Shown here in pieces: positions 54,679 through 64,000 of a stretch of 64,000 nt of DNA. The DNA lies in assembly GCF_002531935.1 (NCBI RefSeq), contig NZ_NWSV01000003.1:1-64000 (forward strand). Reading direction: 5' to 3'. The notes beneath the pieces are model-generated. The model saw only the letters and a program-made list of their open reading frames with translations. It made no database searches and had not been told where the DNA came from. The first letter of the stretch is position 1. Every line of letters begins with the position of its first letter. The stretch is from Rhizobium chutanense. Lineage in GTDB: Bacteria; Pseudomonadota; Alphaproteobacteria; Rhizobiales; Rhizobiaceae. The translations under genes were made by a program, and so were the position numbers.

Positions 54679-56678
54679 CAGAAGGAACTCCCGAGCATCA
54701 TCCAGGTAACAAGCGCCGCAATGCCGATCAGCATGGCGAAGGCATAGTGATAGAGGTAACCGGTCTGCAGGCGGACGACGCGGTCGGTGACGGCGACGAC
54801 GCGGGCGGCAACGCCGTTCGGGCCGTAGGTGTCGATGACGCCGACGTCACCCTTTTTCCACAGGAAGCGGCCGAGTGCCTTGGCCGTGCGGACGAAGAGG
54901 AAGTCGTAGAGTTCGTCGAAGTACCACTTGTTGAGCAGGAAGTGGTAGAGCACACGGTGCTGCTTGGCGAGGACGCGCGGCGTCTGCGGCGAGCGGATAT
55001 ACATGTACCAGGCGGTGATGAAACCGAGCACCATGGCGATGAAGGGGCTCAGGCCCACGAGCGCCGGCACATGGTGGAACTGTTCGACGAGTTCGTTCTC
55101 GGCGCCGGTAAACAGAGCGCCCTTCCAGAACTCGGCATATTCCTCGCCGTAGAAACGGCCTTCGAAGATCACGCCCGCAAATACCGCGCCGATCGCCAGC
55201 AGATAGAGCGGCACCAGCATGACCTGCGGCGACTCGTGGACGTGGTGCATGACCTCGTGCGAAGCGCGCGGCTTGCCGAAGAAGGTCATGAAGATCAGGC
55301 GCCAGGAATAGAAGCTGGTGAACAGAGCCGCGATGACCAGCAGCGAGAAAGCGAAGCCCGAGACCGGCGAATGCGATGCGTAGGTCGCCTCGATGATCAC
55401 ATCCTTGGAGAAGAAGCCGGCAAAGCCGATCGGCGTGAAGGGAATGCCGACGCCGGTGATCGCCAGCGTGCCGATGATCATCATCCAGAACGTCCACTTG
55501 ATGTGCGGCCGCAGGCCGCCCATGTAGCGCATGTCCTGCTCGCCATCGACGGCATGGATGACCGAACCGGCGCAGAGGAAGAGCAGCGCCTTGAAGAAGG
55601 CATGGGTGAAGAGATGGAAGATCGCCGCGCCATAGGCCCCTACCCCGAGCGCCACGAACATGTAGCCGAGCTGCGAGCAGGTGGAATAGGCGATGACGCG
55701 CTTGATGTCGTTCTGCACCAGGCCGACGGTTGCCGCGAAGAAGGCGGTGATCGCGCCGATGACCGTGACGACCGTCAGTGCATCATGCGACAGTTCGAAC
55801 AGCGGCGACATGCGGGCGACGAGGAAGACGCCGGCGGTGACCATGGTCGCGGCATGGATGAGGGCCGAGACCGGGGTCGGGCCTTCCATCGCGTCCGGCA
55901 GCCAGGTGTGCAGCAGGAACTGCGCCGACTTGCCCATCGCGCCCATGAAGAGCAGCAGGCAGACGCCGGTCAGCGCATGCGCCTTGTCGAGCTGCATGCC
56001 GAAGAGGTTGAGGATCACTTCGCTCGCCTCGCCGCCGCCTTCATGCGGGGCGAAGTTCGAGGCGTTGGCGAAGATCGTGTCGAAGTTGATCGCGCCGAAC
56101 AGTACGAAGACGCCGGCAATGCCGAGCACGAAGCCGAAGTCGCCGACGCGGTTGACGATGAAGGCCTTCATCGCCGCAGCGGTCGCCGACGGCTTCTTGA
56201 ACCAGAAGCCGATCAAGAGATAGGAGGCGAGACCGACGCCTTCCCAGCCGAAGAACATCTGGGCGAGGTTGTCGGCGGTCACCAGCATCAGCATGGCGAA
56301 GGTGAAGAGCGAGAGATAGGCAAAGAAACGCGGACGATGCGGATCGGTGTGCATGTAACCGATCGAATAGATATGCACCAGCGTCGAGACAGTGTTGACG
56401 ACGATCAGCATGACCGAGGTCAGCGTATCCACGCGCAGCGACCACGAGACGTCGATGCCGCCGGACTGGATCCAGCGCAGCACCTCGACCTTGATCGGGC
56501 CGCCTTCGACGTGGCCCATGCCGACGTTGAAGAAGACGATCCAGGACAGGATGGCGGCGATGATCATCAGGCCGCTGGTGACATATTCCGAAGCCTTGGC
56601 GCCGATGGCGCGGCCGAAAAGGCCGGCGACGATCGCACCGATCAAGGGAAGAAAGACGATAGCCTTATAGAGGAACAT
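54678..56678 (-). CDS. nuoL: NADH-quinone oxidoreductase subunit L
   Basis: NuoL is the distal antiporter-like subunit with the long lateral helix that couples the pumping subunits. The 666-residue protein shows [47 protein letters not shown] and a long C-terminal extension. It lies 7 bases from nuoK. Confidence 0.95.
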   Translation of the reverse strand: MFLYKAIVFLPLIGAIVAGLFGRAIGAKASEYVTSGLMIIAAILSWIVFFNVGMGHVEGGPIKVEVLRWIQSGGIDVSWSLRVDTLTSVMLIVVNTVSTLVHIYSIGYMHTDPHRPRFFAYLSLFTFAMLMLVTADNLAQMFFGWEGVGLASYLLIGFWFKKPSATAAAMKAFIVNRVGDFGFVLGIAGVFVLFGAINFDTIFANASNFAPHEGGGEASEVILNLFGMQLDKAHALTGVCLLLFMGAMGKSAQFLLHTWLPDAMEGPTPVSALIHAATMVTAGVFLVARMSPLFELSHDALTVVTVIGAITAFFAATVGLVQNDIKRVIAYSTCSQLGYMFVALGVGAYGAAIFHLFTHAFFKALLFLCAGSVIHAVDGEQDMRYMGGLRPHIKWTFWMMIIGTLAITGVGIPFTPIGFAGFFSKDVIIEATYASHSPVSGFAFSLLVIAALFTSFYSWRLIFMTFFGKPRASHEVMHHVHESPQVMLVPLYLLAIGAVFAGVIFEGRFYGEEYAEFWKGALFTGAENELVEQFHHVPALVGLSPFIAMVLGFITAWYMYIRSPQTPRVLAKQHRVLYHFLLNKWYFDELYDFLFVRTAKALGRFLWKKGDVGVIDTYGPNGVAARVVAVTDRVVRLQTGYLYHYAFAMLIGIAALVTWMMLGSSF

Positions 56679-56685
56679 GAGTCAC

Positions 56686-56994
56686 TCAGCCCTTCATCAT
56701 ATTGACGTCTTCGACCGCGATCGAGCCGCGGTTGCGGTAGAAGACAACGAGAATTGCAAGACCGATCGCCGCTTCGGCAGCCGCGACCGTCAGAATGAAC
56801 AGCGCGAAGACCTGGCCGACGATGTCGTTCAGGAAGGAGGAGAAGGCGACCATATTGATATTGACGGCAAGCAGGATCAGTTCGACCGACATCAGGATGA
56901 CGATGACGTTCTTCCGGTTGAGGAAGATGCCGAAGACGCCGAGCGTGAAGAGGATGGCGCTGACCGTCAGGTAGTGGGAAAGTCCGATGACCAT
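56686..56994 (-). CDS. nuoK: NADH-quinone oxidoreductase subunit K
   Basis: NuoK is a three-helix subunit of the Complex I membrane arm. The 102-residue protein starts [19 protein letters not shown] and contains the conserved Glu residues in [13 protein letters not shown] and [11 protein letters not shown] longer upstream frame is not part of the gene. Confidence 0.95.
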   Translation of the reverse strand: MVIGLSHYLTVSAILFTLGVFGIFLNRKNVIVILMSVELILLAVNINMVAFSSFLNDIVGQVFALFILTVAAAEAAIGLAILVVFYRNRGSIAVEDVNMMKG

Positions 56995-57016
56995 GTTCTT
57001 TGTTCCTTGACCTGCC

Positions 57017-57634
57017 TTAGACGACGCCCTGCCCGGGCTTGACCGAAACCACCTCGACGGCGGTGGCGGGCGTGCGGGCAACCTGCCTCGGGATATTCTG
57101 CCGCTTGATATTGGTGCGGTGCCGGAGCGTCAGCACGATCGCACCGATCATGGCGACCAGCAGGACCAGGCCGGCGATCTCGAAGAAATAGACGTAGTTG
57201 GTGTAGAGCACGTCGCCGAGGGCGGCGGTATTGGTGCGTTCCGTCAGCGCAGGGATCGGCATCGCGACCGACTTGGCGATCTCAGGCGAGATGACGCTGC
57301 CGCCGATGACGACGATCAGTTCGGCCGCCAGGATCACCCCGATCAGCCCGCCGATCGGCGCGTATTCGAGAACCCCTGCCCTCAATTCGGTGAAGTCGAT
57401 ATCGAGCATCATCACCACGAAGAGGAAGAGAACGGCGACGGCGCCGACATAGACGACCAGCAGGATCATCGCCAGGAATTCGGCACCGAGCAGCAGGAAA
57501 AGACCGGCCGCATTGAAGAACACCAGGATCAGGAACAGAACCGAGTGAACCGGGTTCTTTGCCCAGATGACCATGAACGCCGACGCTATCGCGACAAAGG
57601 CGAAAAGATAGAAAAATAGAGCCTGCAGACCCAT
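57017..57634 (-). CDS. nuoJ: NADH-quinone oxidoreductase subunit J
   Basis: NuoJ is a five-helix membrane-arm subunit. The 205-residue protein starts [20 protein letters not shown] and has the family motif [25 protein letters not shown], including the Tyr-Val-Gly-Ala helix break. The start at 57634 matches the family; an upstream extension lies in the nuoI-nuoJ gap. Confidence 0.94.
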   Translation of the reverse strand: MGLQALFFYLFAFVAIASAFMVIWAKNPVHSVLFLILVFFNAAGLFLLLGAEFLAMILLVVYVGAVAVLFLFVVMMLDIDFTELRAGVLEYAPIGGLIGVILAAELIVVIGGSVISPEIAKSVAMPIPALTERTNTAALGDVLYTNYVYFFEIAGLVLLVAMIGAIVLTLRHRTNIKRQNIPRQVARTPATAVEVVSVKPGQGVV

Positions 57635-57775
57635 GTTGGTGCCTTTTTCATCTTCCCCCGGGCAGCCGGGAGTTTTTCTGCCCGATAGAGCCTTGCGCGG
57701 CTGACCGGCAAAGCTCCTGTGCATATTGACCGCGACAGGAGCAGCAGAGCTCCATCGCGGCATTTCAAAACCCAA

Positions 57776-58267
57776 TCAGCGGTACGGCGAATCGATCGCG
57801 ATGTTGCGGGCGATTTCGCGCTCCCACCGGTCGCCGTTATCGAGAAGGCGCGCCTTGTCGAAATAGAGCTCTTCGCGCGTTTCCGTCGCAAATTCGAAAT
57901 TCGGGCCTTCGACGATCGCGTCGACCGGGCAGGCTTCCTGGCAGAAGCCGCAATAGATGCACTTCACCATGTCGATGTCGTAGCGCACCGTGCGGCGGGT
58001 GCCGTCGTTGCGGCGCGGACCGGCCTCGATGGTGATCGCCTGGGCAGGACAGATCGCCTCGCAGAGCTTGCAGGCGATGCAGCGTTCCTCACCGTTCGGA
58101 TAACGGCGCAACGCATGCTCGCCGCGGAAGCGCGGGGAAACCGGACCCTTCTCGAAGGGATAGTTGATCGTCGCCTTCTGGCGGAAGAAATAGCGCATCG
58201 ACAGAAAGAATGCGCCGAAGAATTCCTTGAGGAACAGCGAGCTGATGGAGCTGGACAAGCTTCCCAT
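57776..58267 (-). CDS. nuoI: NADH-quinone oxidoreductase subunit I
   Basis: NuoI carries two 4Fe-4S clusters that pass electrons towards quinone. The 163-residue protein has two ferredoxin motifs, [12 protein letters not shown] and [12 protein letters not shown]. The ATG at 58267 has GGAGG six bases upstream; a TTG six bases earlier would sit directly on the ribosome site, so ATG is chosen. Confidence 0.95.
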
Positions 58268-58307
58268 CTTCAACCTCCAATTTTGCCGGAAACGAGAGCT
58301 GGCATGA

Positions 58308-59351
58308 TCATGCCCAACCCATCAGCTTCAGCACGAATGCAACGATGATGACCATGGCGAGCGACAGCGGCAGGAAGACCTTCCAGCCGAGACGCATGAG
58401 CTGGTCGTAGCGGTAGCGCGGGACGAAAGCCTTGACCATCGCGAACATGAAGAACACGAAGCAGGCCTTCAGCATGAACCAGATGATGCCGGGGACCCAG
58501 TTGAGGATCCAGATATCGACCGGAGGCAGCCAGCCGCCGAGGAACAGGATCGTCGTCAGCGAGCACATCAGGCAGACGGCCGCATATTCGCCGAGCATGA
58601 ACATCATATATGGCGAGGAGCCATATTCGACCATGAAGCCGGCGACGAGTTCCGATTCGGCTTCCGGAAGGTCGAAAGGCGGACGGTTCGTCTCGGCAAG
58701 CGCCGAAATGAAGAAGATGATGAACATCGGGAACAGCGACAGCCAGTGCCAGTCGAGGAACGACGCCGGCAGGCCAAGCATGGTGCCGAGGCCGGTATGC
58801 TGGGCATTGACGATATCGGTCAGGTTCAGAGAACCAACGCAGAGCAGTACGGTGACGATGACGAAGCCGATCGAGACTTCATAGGACACCATCTGCGCCG
58901 CCGAGCGCAGCGCGCCGAGGAACGGATACTTCGAGTTCGAAGCCCAGCCGCCCATGATGATGCCGTAGACCTCGAGCGATGAGATCGCGAAGATATAGAG
59001 GATGCCGACATTGATGTTGGCGATCACCCATCCGTCGGCGAGCGGCACGACCGCCCAGGTGGACAGCGCCAGAAGCACGGTCACCAGCGGGGCCAGCAGG
59101 AACACTGCCTTATTGGCGCCGGCCGGAATGATCGGCTCCTTGAAGACGAACTTCAGAAGGTCGGCGAAGGACTGGAACAGGCCGAAGGGGCCGACGACGT
59201 TCGGGCCGCGGCGCAACTGCACGGCCGCCCAGATCTTGCGGTCGGCGAGCAGCACATAGGCGATGAAGACGAGCAGGCAAACGAGAAGCAGCAGCGACTG
59301 ACCGATCATGATGATCGCCGGCCAGACATAGGTCGAAAAGAAAGAATCCAT
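58308..59351 (-). CDS. nuoH: NADH-quinone oxidoreductase subunit H
   Basis: NuoH forms much of the quinone chamber at the junction of the two Complex I arms. The 347-residue, 8-helix protein has [38 protein letters not shown] and [13 protein letters not shown], all family landmarks. Confidence 0.95.
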
Positions 59352-59363
59352 AGTCCCCTGCCC

Positions 59364-61445
59364 TTACTCTGCCGCGACTTTGAAGTTGTTGCGGGCCAAT
59401 GCCGAGCACTCGGCCATGACAGCCGAGGCACGCGCGATCGGGTTCGTCAAATAGAAGTCTTTGACCGGCGACGCAAACCCTGACTTGTTCATCTTACCGG
59501 CTTTTTTCGCGACTGCGGCAATTTGGGCGCTATCGGTTTCGGCGATCTCGTCGATGGCGGCAAAATGCGGGAAAGCGGCATAGAGCCGGGCGCGCAATTC
59601 GCTCAGCGAATCGAAGGGAAGCTTCTTGCCGAGCACGTCGGAAAGGGCGCGGATGATCGCCCAGTCCTCGCGCGCATCACCCGGCGCAAAGCCTGCGCGG
59701 CTGCCCATCTGGACGCGGCCTTCGGTGTTGACCCAGGTGCCGGACTTTTCGGTATAGGCTGCGGCCGGCAGGATGACGTCGGCATGGTGGGCGCCGTTAT
59801 CGCCGTGCGAGCCGATATAGACGGTGAGCTTGGCCTTCTTCGCGGTGAAGTCGAGTTCGTCGGCGCCGAGCAGGAAGAGCACATCCATCGCCGTGAGCAT
59901 TTCGGCGGCGTTGGCGCCCTTGGCACCCGGCACGAAGCCGAGGTCGAGGCCGCCGACGCGGGACGCTGCGGTATGGAGGACGGCAAAGCCGTTCCAACCT
60001 TCGACAACAGCGCCGACCGAACCGGCAAGCTTGGCCGCACTGGCGAGAACGCCGGCGCCATCGCTGCGCGACAGCGCGCCCTGGCCGATGATGATCATCG
60101 GCTTGGCAGCGTTCTTCAAGACGTCGGCAAAGGCGTGGCCGCCATCGACCAGATCCTTGAGCGTGTCGGGACCGCTGCCGAGGTAATCATAGCTGTAACG
60201 CAGTTCGCCCGGCTCGCCGATCACGCCGATCGGGAACTTGCCGCGGCGCCAGCGCTTGCGGATGCGGGCGTTGAGGATCGCCGCCTCGAAGCGAGGATTG
60301 GCGCCGATGATCAGCAGCGCGTCCGCCTGGTCGATGCCAGCAATCGTCGGGTTAAAGAGGTAGCTGGCGCGGCCGAGCGACGGATCGAGTGCCGTCCCAT
60401 CCTGGCGACAGTCGAGATTGGCCGATCCCAGCGACTTCACCAGTTCGGAGAGCGCATACATTTCCTCGACGGAAGCGAGGTCGCCCGCAATCGCACCGAT
60501 CTTGTCACCCGAGGTGGCGCTGACGGCGGCCTTGATGGCGCCGAAGGCTTCGGCCCAGGTGGCCGGCTGCAGGCGACCGTCGCGGCGGACATAAGGCCGG
60601 TCGAGGCGCTGCGTCTTCAGGCCGTCCCAGATGAAACGGCTCTTGTCGGAGATCCACTCTTCGTTGATCGTCTCGTTGACGCGCGGCAGGATGCGCATCA
60701 CTTCGCGGCCGCGGGTATCGACGCGGATCGCCGAACCGACGGCATCCATGACGTCGATCGATTCGGTCTTGTTCAATTCCCAGGGGCGCGCGGTGAAGGC
60801 GAAGGGCTTGGAGGTGAGCGCGCCGACCGGGCAAAGGTCGACGACGTTGCCCTGCAGTTCGGAGGTCATCGCCTGTTCGAGATAGGTGGTGATCTCGGCA
60901 TCCTCGCCGCGGCCGATCAGGCCGAGTTCGGAAATGCCGGCGACTTCTGTGGTGAAGCGGACGCAGCGCGTGCAGTGAATGCAGCGGTTCATCACGGTCT
61001 TGACCAGCGGGCCAATATACTTGTCTTCGACCGCGCGCTTGTCTTCCTGATAACGCGAGGTGTCGATGCCGAAAGCCATCGCCTGGTCCTGCAGGTCGCA
61101 TTCGCCGCCCTGGTCGCAGATCGGGCAATCGAGCGGATGGTTGATCAGCAGGAATTCCATCACACCTTCGCGGGCCTTCTTGACCATCGGGGTGTTGGTG
61201 AAGACCTCGGGCAGTTCGCCGTTCGGGCCGCCGCGGATGTCGCGCACGCTCATGGCGCAGGAAGCCTGCGGCTTCGGCGGGCCGCCCTTCACTTCGACAA
61301 GGCACATGCGGCAGTTGCCGGCAACCGACAGGCGCTCGTGGAAGCAGAAGCGAGGAACCTCGGCGCCGGCGTCTTCGCACGCCTGCAACAGCGTGAAATG
61401 ATCCGGAACTTCGATCTCGTTGCCGTCAATCTTCAGTTTTGCCAT
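59364..61445 (-). CDS. nuoG: NADH-quinone oxidoreductase subunit G
   Basis: NuoG carries several iron-sulfur clusters of the NADH-oxidising arm. The 693-residue protein has an N-terminal 2Fe-2S region (CEDAGAEVPRFCFHERL...CRMC), a His-Cys motif (CPICDQGGECDLQDQ), 4Fe-4S CIHCTRCVRF and a molybdopterin-oxidoreductase-like domain. It lies 12 bases upstream of nuoH. Confidence 0.95.
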   Translation of the reverse strand: MAKLKIDGNEIEVPDHFTLLQACEDAGAEVPRFCFHERLSVAGNCRMCLVEVKGGPPKPQASCAMSVRDIRGGPNGELPEVFTNTPMVKKAREGVMEFLLINHPLDCPICDQGGECDLQDQAMAFGIDTSRYQEDKRAVEDKYIGPLVKTVMNRCIHCTRCVRFTTEVAGISELGLIGRGEDAEITTYLEQAMTSELQGNVVDLCPVGALTSKPFAFTARPWELNKTESIDVMDAVGSAIRVDTRGREVMRILPRVNETINEEWISDKSRFIWDGLKTQRLDRPYVRRDGRLQPATWAEAFGAIKAAVSATSGDKIGAIAGDLASVEEMYALSELVKSLGSANLDCRQDGTALDPSLGRASYLFNPTIAGIDQADALLIIGANPRFEAAILNARIRKRWRRGKFPIGVIGEPGELRYSYDYLGSGPDTLKDLVDGGHAFADVLKNAAKPMIIIGQGALSRSDGAGVLASAAKLAGSVGAVVEGWNGFAVLHTAASRVGGLDLGFVPGAKGANAAEMLTAMDVLFLLGADELDFTAKKAKLTVYIGSHGDNGAHHADVILPAAAYTEKSGTWVNTEGRVQMGSRAGFAPGDAREDWAIIRALSDVLGKKLPFDSLSELRARLYAAFPHFAAIDEIAETDSAQIAAVAKKAGKMNKSGFASPVKDFYLTNPIARASAVMAECSALARNNFKVAAE

Positions 61446-61669
61446 CGTCGCTCAGTCCTGTTTCCCGTTTGCCTGATGACGGCAAACAAACCTATTTTTG
61501 CAACAGTCTCATTGCCAAGCCGGATCTTTCGTCCTGCCGACAGCGGATGTCGCCCAAATTCTCTATCGCGCGTTCCAGGTCCGGAACCCGCACCGGCATC
61601 TGCAGCGTGAGGCCCCCGCCCGTCCGCCGATCTGCCCATATTTCCGGCCGATTGATCCGGCCGGACAGT
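61446..61669. other. Gap inside the nuo operon
   Basis: The 224 bases between the HhH protein gene and nuoG hold no protein-like frame. Such a gap is unusual in an otherwise tightly packed operon and may mark a lost segment or a regulatory site. No promoter stands out. Confidence 0.45.
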
Positions 61670-62356
61670 TCATTTCCTTCTACGGCCCCGTCCTGCCAGG
61701 ACTTTCGCCTGGCCAGTCCAGTCGTCGCGGCCGATGCGGCCGTTGAAACCGAGTTCGGCATCGAGCTTGACGATGTCCTCGTCGCTCCAGGCGGCAATCT
61801 CGGCGAAACTGCGAATGCCCTTGCCGTTCAGCACCTGCTCGAGCTTCGGGCCGATGCCGGCGATCAGCTTGAGATCGTCGGCCTTGACAGCCCGCGCAGC
61901 CGGTTTTGCCTTCACGGCGGGCTTCGGCTGGCCGACCGGCTTCGCTTCACTGACCGGCTTCGGCTCGCTGACCGGCCTGACGACGGTCAATGTCGGCCCT
62001 GCCTTCTTTTCGGCCGCCGGCTTTGTGAAAGCCTTGACGGTAGGGCGAATATTCTCCGGCCGGATCTCGACATCGGGCGCCGGCTCGTCCGGCGGCGTAT
62101 CATCGAGGGCGGCCGCGACCTTGCCGGTCGTTTCCAGAGCACTCTGGAAGGCCCCGAAGAAAGCGCCGGCGATCTGCGTCGACAGACCGAAGCCGATCGC
62201 CGTTGCGGCGGCAAAGGCTGCGGCGGGTTGCGCCATCAGCGGATGCACCGGCATCGCCCGCGCATTTTCCAGCATCTCGGCAGCAAGTCGGCCAAAGCCG
62301 GCCGCGAAATCGGCTGCCTCCTCCTTCTTCCTGCTATCGGATGCCTTGTCCGCCAT
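61670..62356 (-). CDS. HhH-domain accessory protein in the nuo operon
   Basis: The 228-residue protein has an N-terminal Ala-rich helical part (MADKASDSRKKEEAADFAAG). An Ala/Lys/Pro-rich linker carries repeated KPVSEAKPVGQPKPA-like units. A C-terminal helix-hairpin-helix domain (about 160-225) reads DDLKLIAGIGPKLEQVLNGK and then GRIGRDDWTGQAKVLAG. The same domain ends NuoE at 63674. It starts 2 bases after the nuoF stop, so it is co-transcribed. It is not a standard Complex I subunit; an assembly or accessory role is possible but untested. Confidence 0.75.
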   Translation of the reverse strand: MADKASDSRKKEEAADFAAGFGRLAAEMLENARAMPVHPLMAQPAAAFAAATAIGFGLSTQIAGAFFGAFQSALETTGKVAAALDDTPPDEPAPDVEIRPENIRPTVKAFTKPAAEKKAGPTLTVVRPVSEPKPVSEAKPVGQPKPAVKAKPAARAVKADDLKLIAGIGPKLEQVLNGKGIRSFAEIAAWSDEDIVKLDAELGFNGRIGRDDWTGQAKVLAGRGRRRK

Positions 62357-62358
62357 GA

Positions 62359-63663
62359 TTATTCAGCCGCCTCCAGAACCGCACCGTGATCGAGCGCGCT
62401 CGCCGTATACTGGTCGATGCGCTTTTCGATCTCCGGACGGAAGTTACGGATCAGACCCTGCACCGGCCATGCGGCGGCGTCGCCGAGCGCACAGATGGTG
62501 TGGCCTTCGATTTGCTTCGTCACCTGGAACAGCATGTCGATTTCGCGCTTCTGGGCATTGCCCTTGGCCATGCGCTCCATCACGCGCCACATCCAGCCGG
62601 TGCCTTCGCGGCACGGCGTGCACTGGCCGCAGCTCTCATGCTTGAAGAAGGCGGAGATGCGGGCGATCGCCTTGATGACGTCGGTGGACTTGTCCATGAC
62701 GATCGCGGCGGCCGTGCCGAAGGAGGAACCAACGCCGCGCAGACCGTCGAAATCCATCGGGCAGTCGATGATGTCCTTGGCCGGAACGATCGGGCAGGAT
62801 GCTCCGCCCGGAATGACGGCGAGCAGATTGTCCCAGCCGCCGCGGATGCCGCCGGCGTGGCGGTCGACCAGTTCGCGGAAGGTGATGCCCATTTCCTCTT
62901 CGACGGTGCACGGCTTGTTGACGTGGCCGGAGAGCATGAACAGCTTGGTGCCGACATTGTTCGGACGGCCGATGGCCGAGAACCAGCCGGCGCCGCGGCG
63001 CAGGATGGTCGGCGCGACCGCGATCGATTCGACGTTGTTGACGGTCGTCGGGCAGCCGTAGAGGCCCATATTAGCCGGGAACGGCGGCTTCAGGCGCGGC
63101 TGGCCCTTCTTGCCTTCCAGGCTTTCGAGCAGCGCGGTTTCCTCGCCGCAGATATAGGCGCCGGCGCCGTGATGGACGAAAATGTCCATGTCCCAGCCGA
63201 GCTTGTTGTTTTTGCCGAGCAGGCCGTAGTCATAACATTCGTCGATCGCCGCCTGCAGCGCTTCGCGCTCTCTTATATATTCGCCGCGCACGTAGATATA
63301 GGCGGCATTGGCGCCCATGGCGAAGCTCGCGACGACGCAGCCTTCGATCAGCGTATGCGGATCGTGGCGCATGATGTCGCGGTCCTTGCAGGTGCCGGGC
63401 TCCGATTCGTCGGCGTTGACGACGAGGTAGTGCGGGCGGCCGTCGCTTTCCTTCGGCATGAAGGACCATTTGAGACCCGTGGGGAAACCGGCGCCGCCGC
63501 GGCCGCGCAGGCCCGATGCCTTCATCTCGTTGATAATCCAGTCGCGACCCTTTTCGAGGATCTGCTTGGTGCCGTCCCAGTGGCCGCGGCTCATCGCGCC
63601 CTTCAGGGACTTGTCCTTGAGGCCGTAGATGTTGGTAAAGATGCGGTCTTTATCTTGTAACAT
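62359..63663 (-). CDS. nuoF: NADH-quinone oxidoreductase subunit F
   Basis: NuoF binds NADH and FMN and carries the N3 4Fe-4S cluster. The 434-residue protein has the NADH-binding [19 protein letters not shown]-region [17 protein letters not shown], and [12 protein letters not shown] with a later Cys. It is 10 bases downstream of nuoE. Confidence 0.95.
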   Translation of the reverse strand: MLQDKDRIFTNIYGLKDKSLKGAMSRGHWDGTKQILEKGRDWIINEMKASGLRGRGGAGFPTGLKWSFMPKESDGRPHYLVVNADESEPGTCKDRDIMRHDPHTLIEGCVVASFAMGANAAYIYVRGEYIREREALQAAIDECYDYGLLGKNNKLGWDMDIFVHHGAGAYICGEETALLESLEGKKGQPRLKPPFPANMGLYGCPTTVNNVESIAVAPTILRRGAGWFSAIGRPNNVGTKLFMLSGHVNKPCTVEEEMGITFRELVDRHAGGIRGGWDNLLAVIPGGASCPIVPAKDIIDCPMDFDGLRGVGSSFGTAAAIVMDKSTDVIKAIARISAFFKHESCGQCTPCREGTGWMWRVMERMAKGNAQKREIDMLFQVTKQIEGHTICALGDAAAWPVQGLIRNFRPEIEKRIDQYTASALDHGAVLEAAE

Positions 63664-63673
63664 GCTTCACCTC

Positions 63674-64000
63674 TTACCGCGGCTTCTTGCCGAAGACCTT
63701 GATATATTCCGCTTCGCCGCCCTTGGCGAGCGCCTTGGCCTGCTTGACCCAGTCGTCGCGCTCGATGCGGCCGCGGAAGTTCAGGTAGCCGTCGACCCAT
63801 TCGCGCTCGGCCTTCTTCCAGCCCGCGACCTGCGCGAAGGTGAAGATGCCGATCTCGTTCAACGTCGCCTCGATCTTCGGGCCGACGCCCGAAATCATCT
63901 TCAGATCATCCGGTGCGGCGGGTTTTTCGATGCCGGCCGGACGGTTCTTGTCGGTCAAAGCAGGCTTTGCCGCCGAGGCAGCTTCGGCCTTGACGGGCGC
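63674..64000 (-). CDS. nuoE: NADH-quinone oxidoreductase subunit E, C-terminal part
   Basis: The frame is open to the window edge, so the N-terminal thioredoxin-like 2Fe-2S domain is outside. The visible part is the rhizobial C-terminal extension. It has an Ala/Lys/Pro-rich linker followed by a helix-hairpin-helix domain (PDDLKMISGVGPKIEATLNE, then GRIERDDWVKQAKALAKGGE). Its position directly before nuoF identifies it as nuoE. An internal TTG should not be used as a start. Confidence 0.85.
   Translation of the reverse strand, partial: APVKAEAASAAKPALTDKNRPAGIEKPAAPDDLKMISGVGPKIEATLNEIGIFTFAQVAGWKKAEREWVDGYLNFRGRIERDDWVKQAKALAKGGEAEYIKVFGKKPR

Overview
The window is about 64 kb of GC-rich alphaproteobacterial chromosome. 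Codon use, gene neighbourhoods (divK-pleD, pyrB-pyrC-plsY-dprA-topA-rnr, nuoE-N-birA-rnj-mce-proS-lolCD-dnaE), rhizobial mosaic-type intergenic repeats and GAAC-N7-GAAC LexA boxes all point to Rhizobium (R. etli / R. leguminosarum group). This assignment is inferred; no search was run. Most of the window is core chromosome.

Layout. 1-880: the start of tuf preceded by tRNA-Gly and tRNA-Tyr in one minus-strand unit with a good promoter. 960-4340: an rRNA methyltransferase and small envelope or secreted proteins. 4380-6100: a small foreign-looking patch of an unknown gene plus phage-like remnants, ending at a tRNA-Thr gene. 6330-8665: NAD kinase and neighbours. 8671-17660: prfB (with its programmed frameshift), PBP1A, AmiC amidase and RNase E. 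17750-18170: an orphan VapB-type antitoxin and a mosaic repeat. 18208-31550: AidB-like acyl-CoA dehydrogenase, pyrB, a dihydroorotase-like pyrC, plsY, dprA, topA, rnr, a DUF983 protein, an MFS transporter and rpmG. 32297-38511: pleD, divK, small proteins, SOS-controlled dinB and an L,D-transpeptidase. 38550-42310: dnaE and an unannotated 28-residue membrane microprotein under a LexA-type promoter. 43195-44378: an intact ISAs1-family insertion sequence. 44522-51703: lolD, lolC, proS, mce, rnj and birA. 51703-64000: the nuo operon (Complex I) from nuoN back to a partial nuoE.

How the genes work together. The nuo block encodes most of respiratory Complex I. mrcA, amiC and the L,D-transpeptidase build and trim peptidoglycan. 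rne, rnr and rnj give three RNA-turnover nucleases in one window. pleD and divK form the cell-cycle and c-di-GMP switch. dinB and the microprotein both carry LexA boxes, so two SOS outputs, mutagenic polymerase and a tiny membrane peptide, lie about 6.5 kb apart around dnaE.

The most novel candidate is the 28-aa SOS microprotein at 42165-42251. It has a TTGACA -35 element, a LexA box filling the promoter spacer, an AAGGAG ribosome site and one membrane helix. By analogy it could be a SidA-like division inhibitor or a TisB-like toxin. Other points of note are a dihydroorotase homologue that has lost nearly all metal ligands, two unannotated terminator-bounded small-RNA candidates, an IS inserted inside a palindromic repeat with a perfect 10-bp target duplication, and a helix-hairpin-helix domain present twice in the nuo operon.
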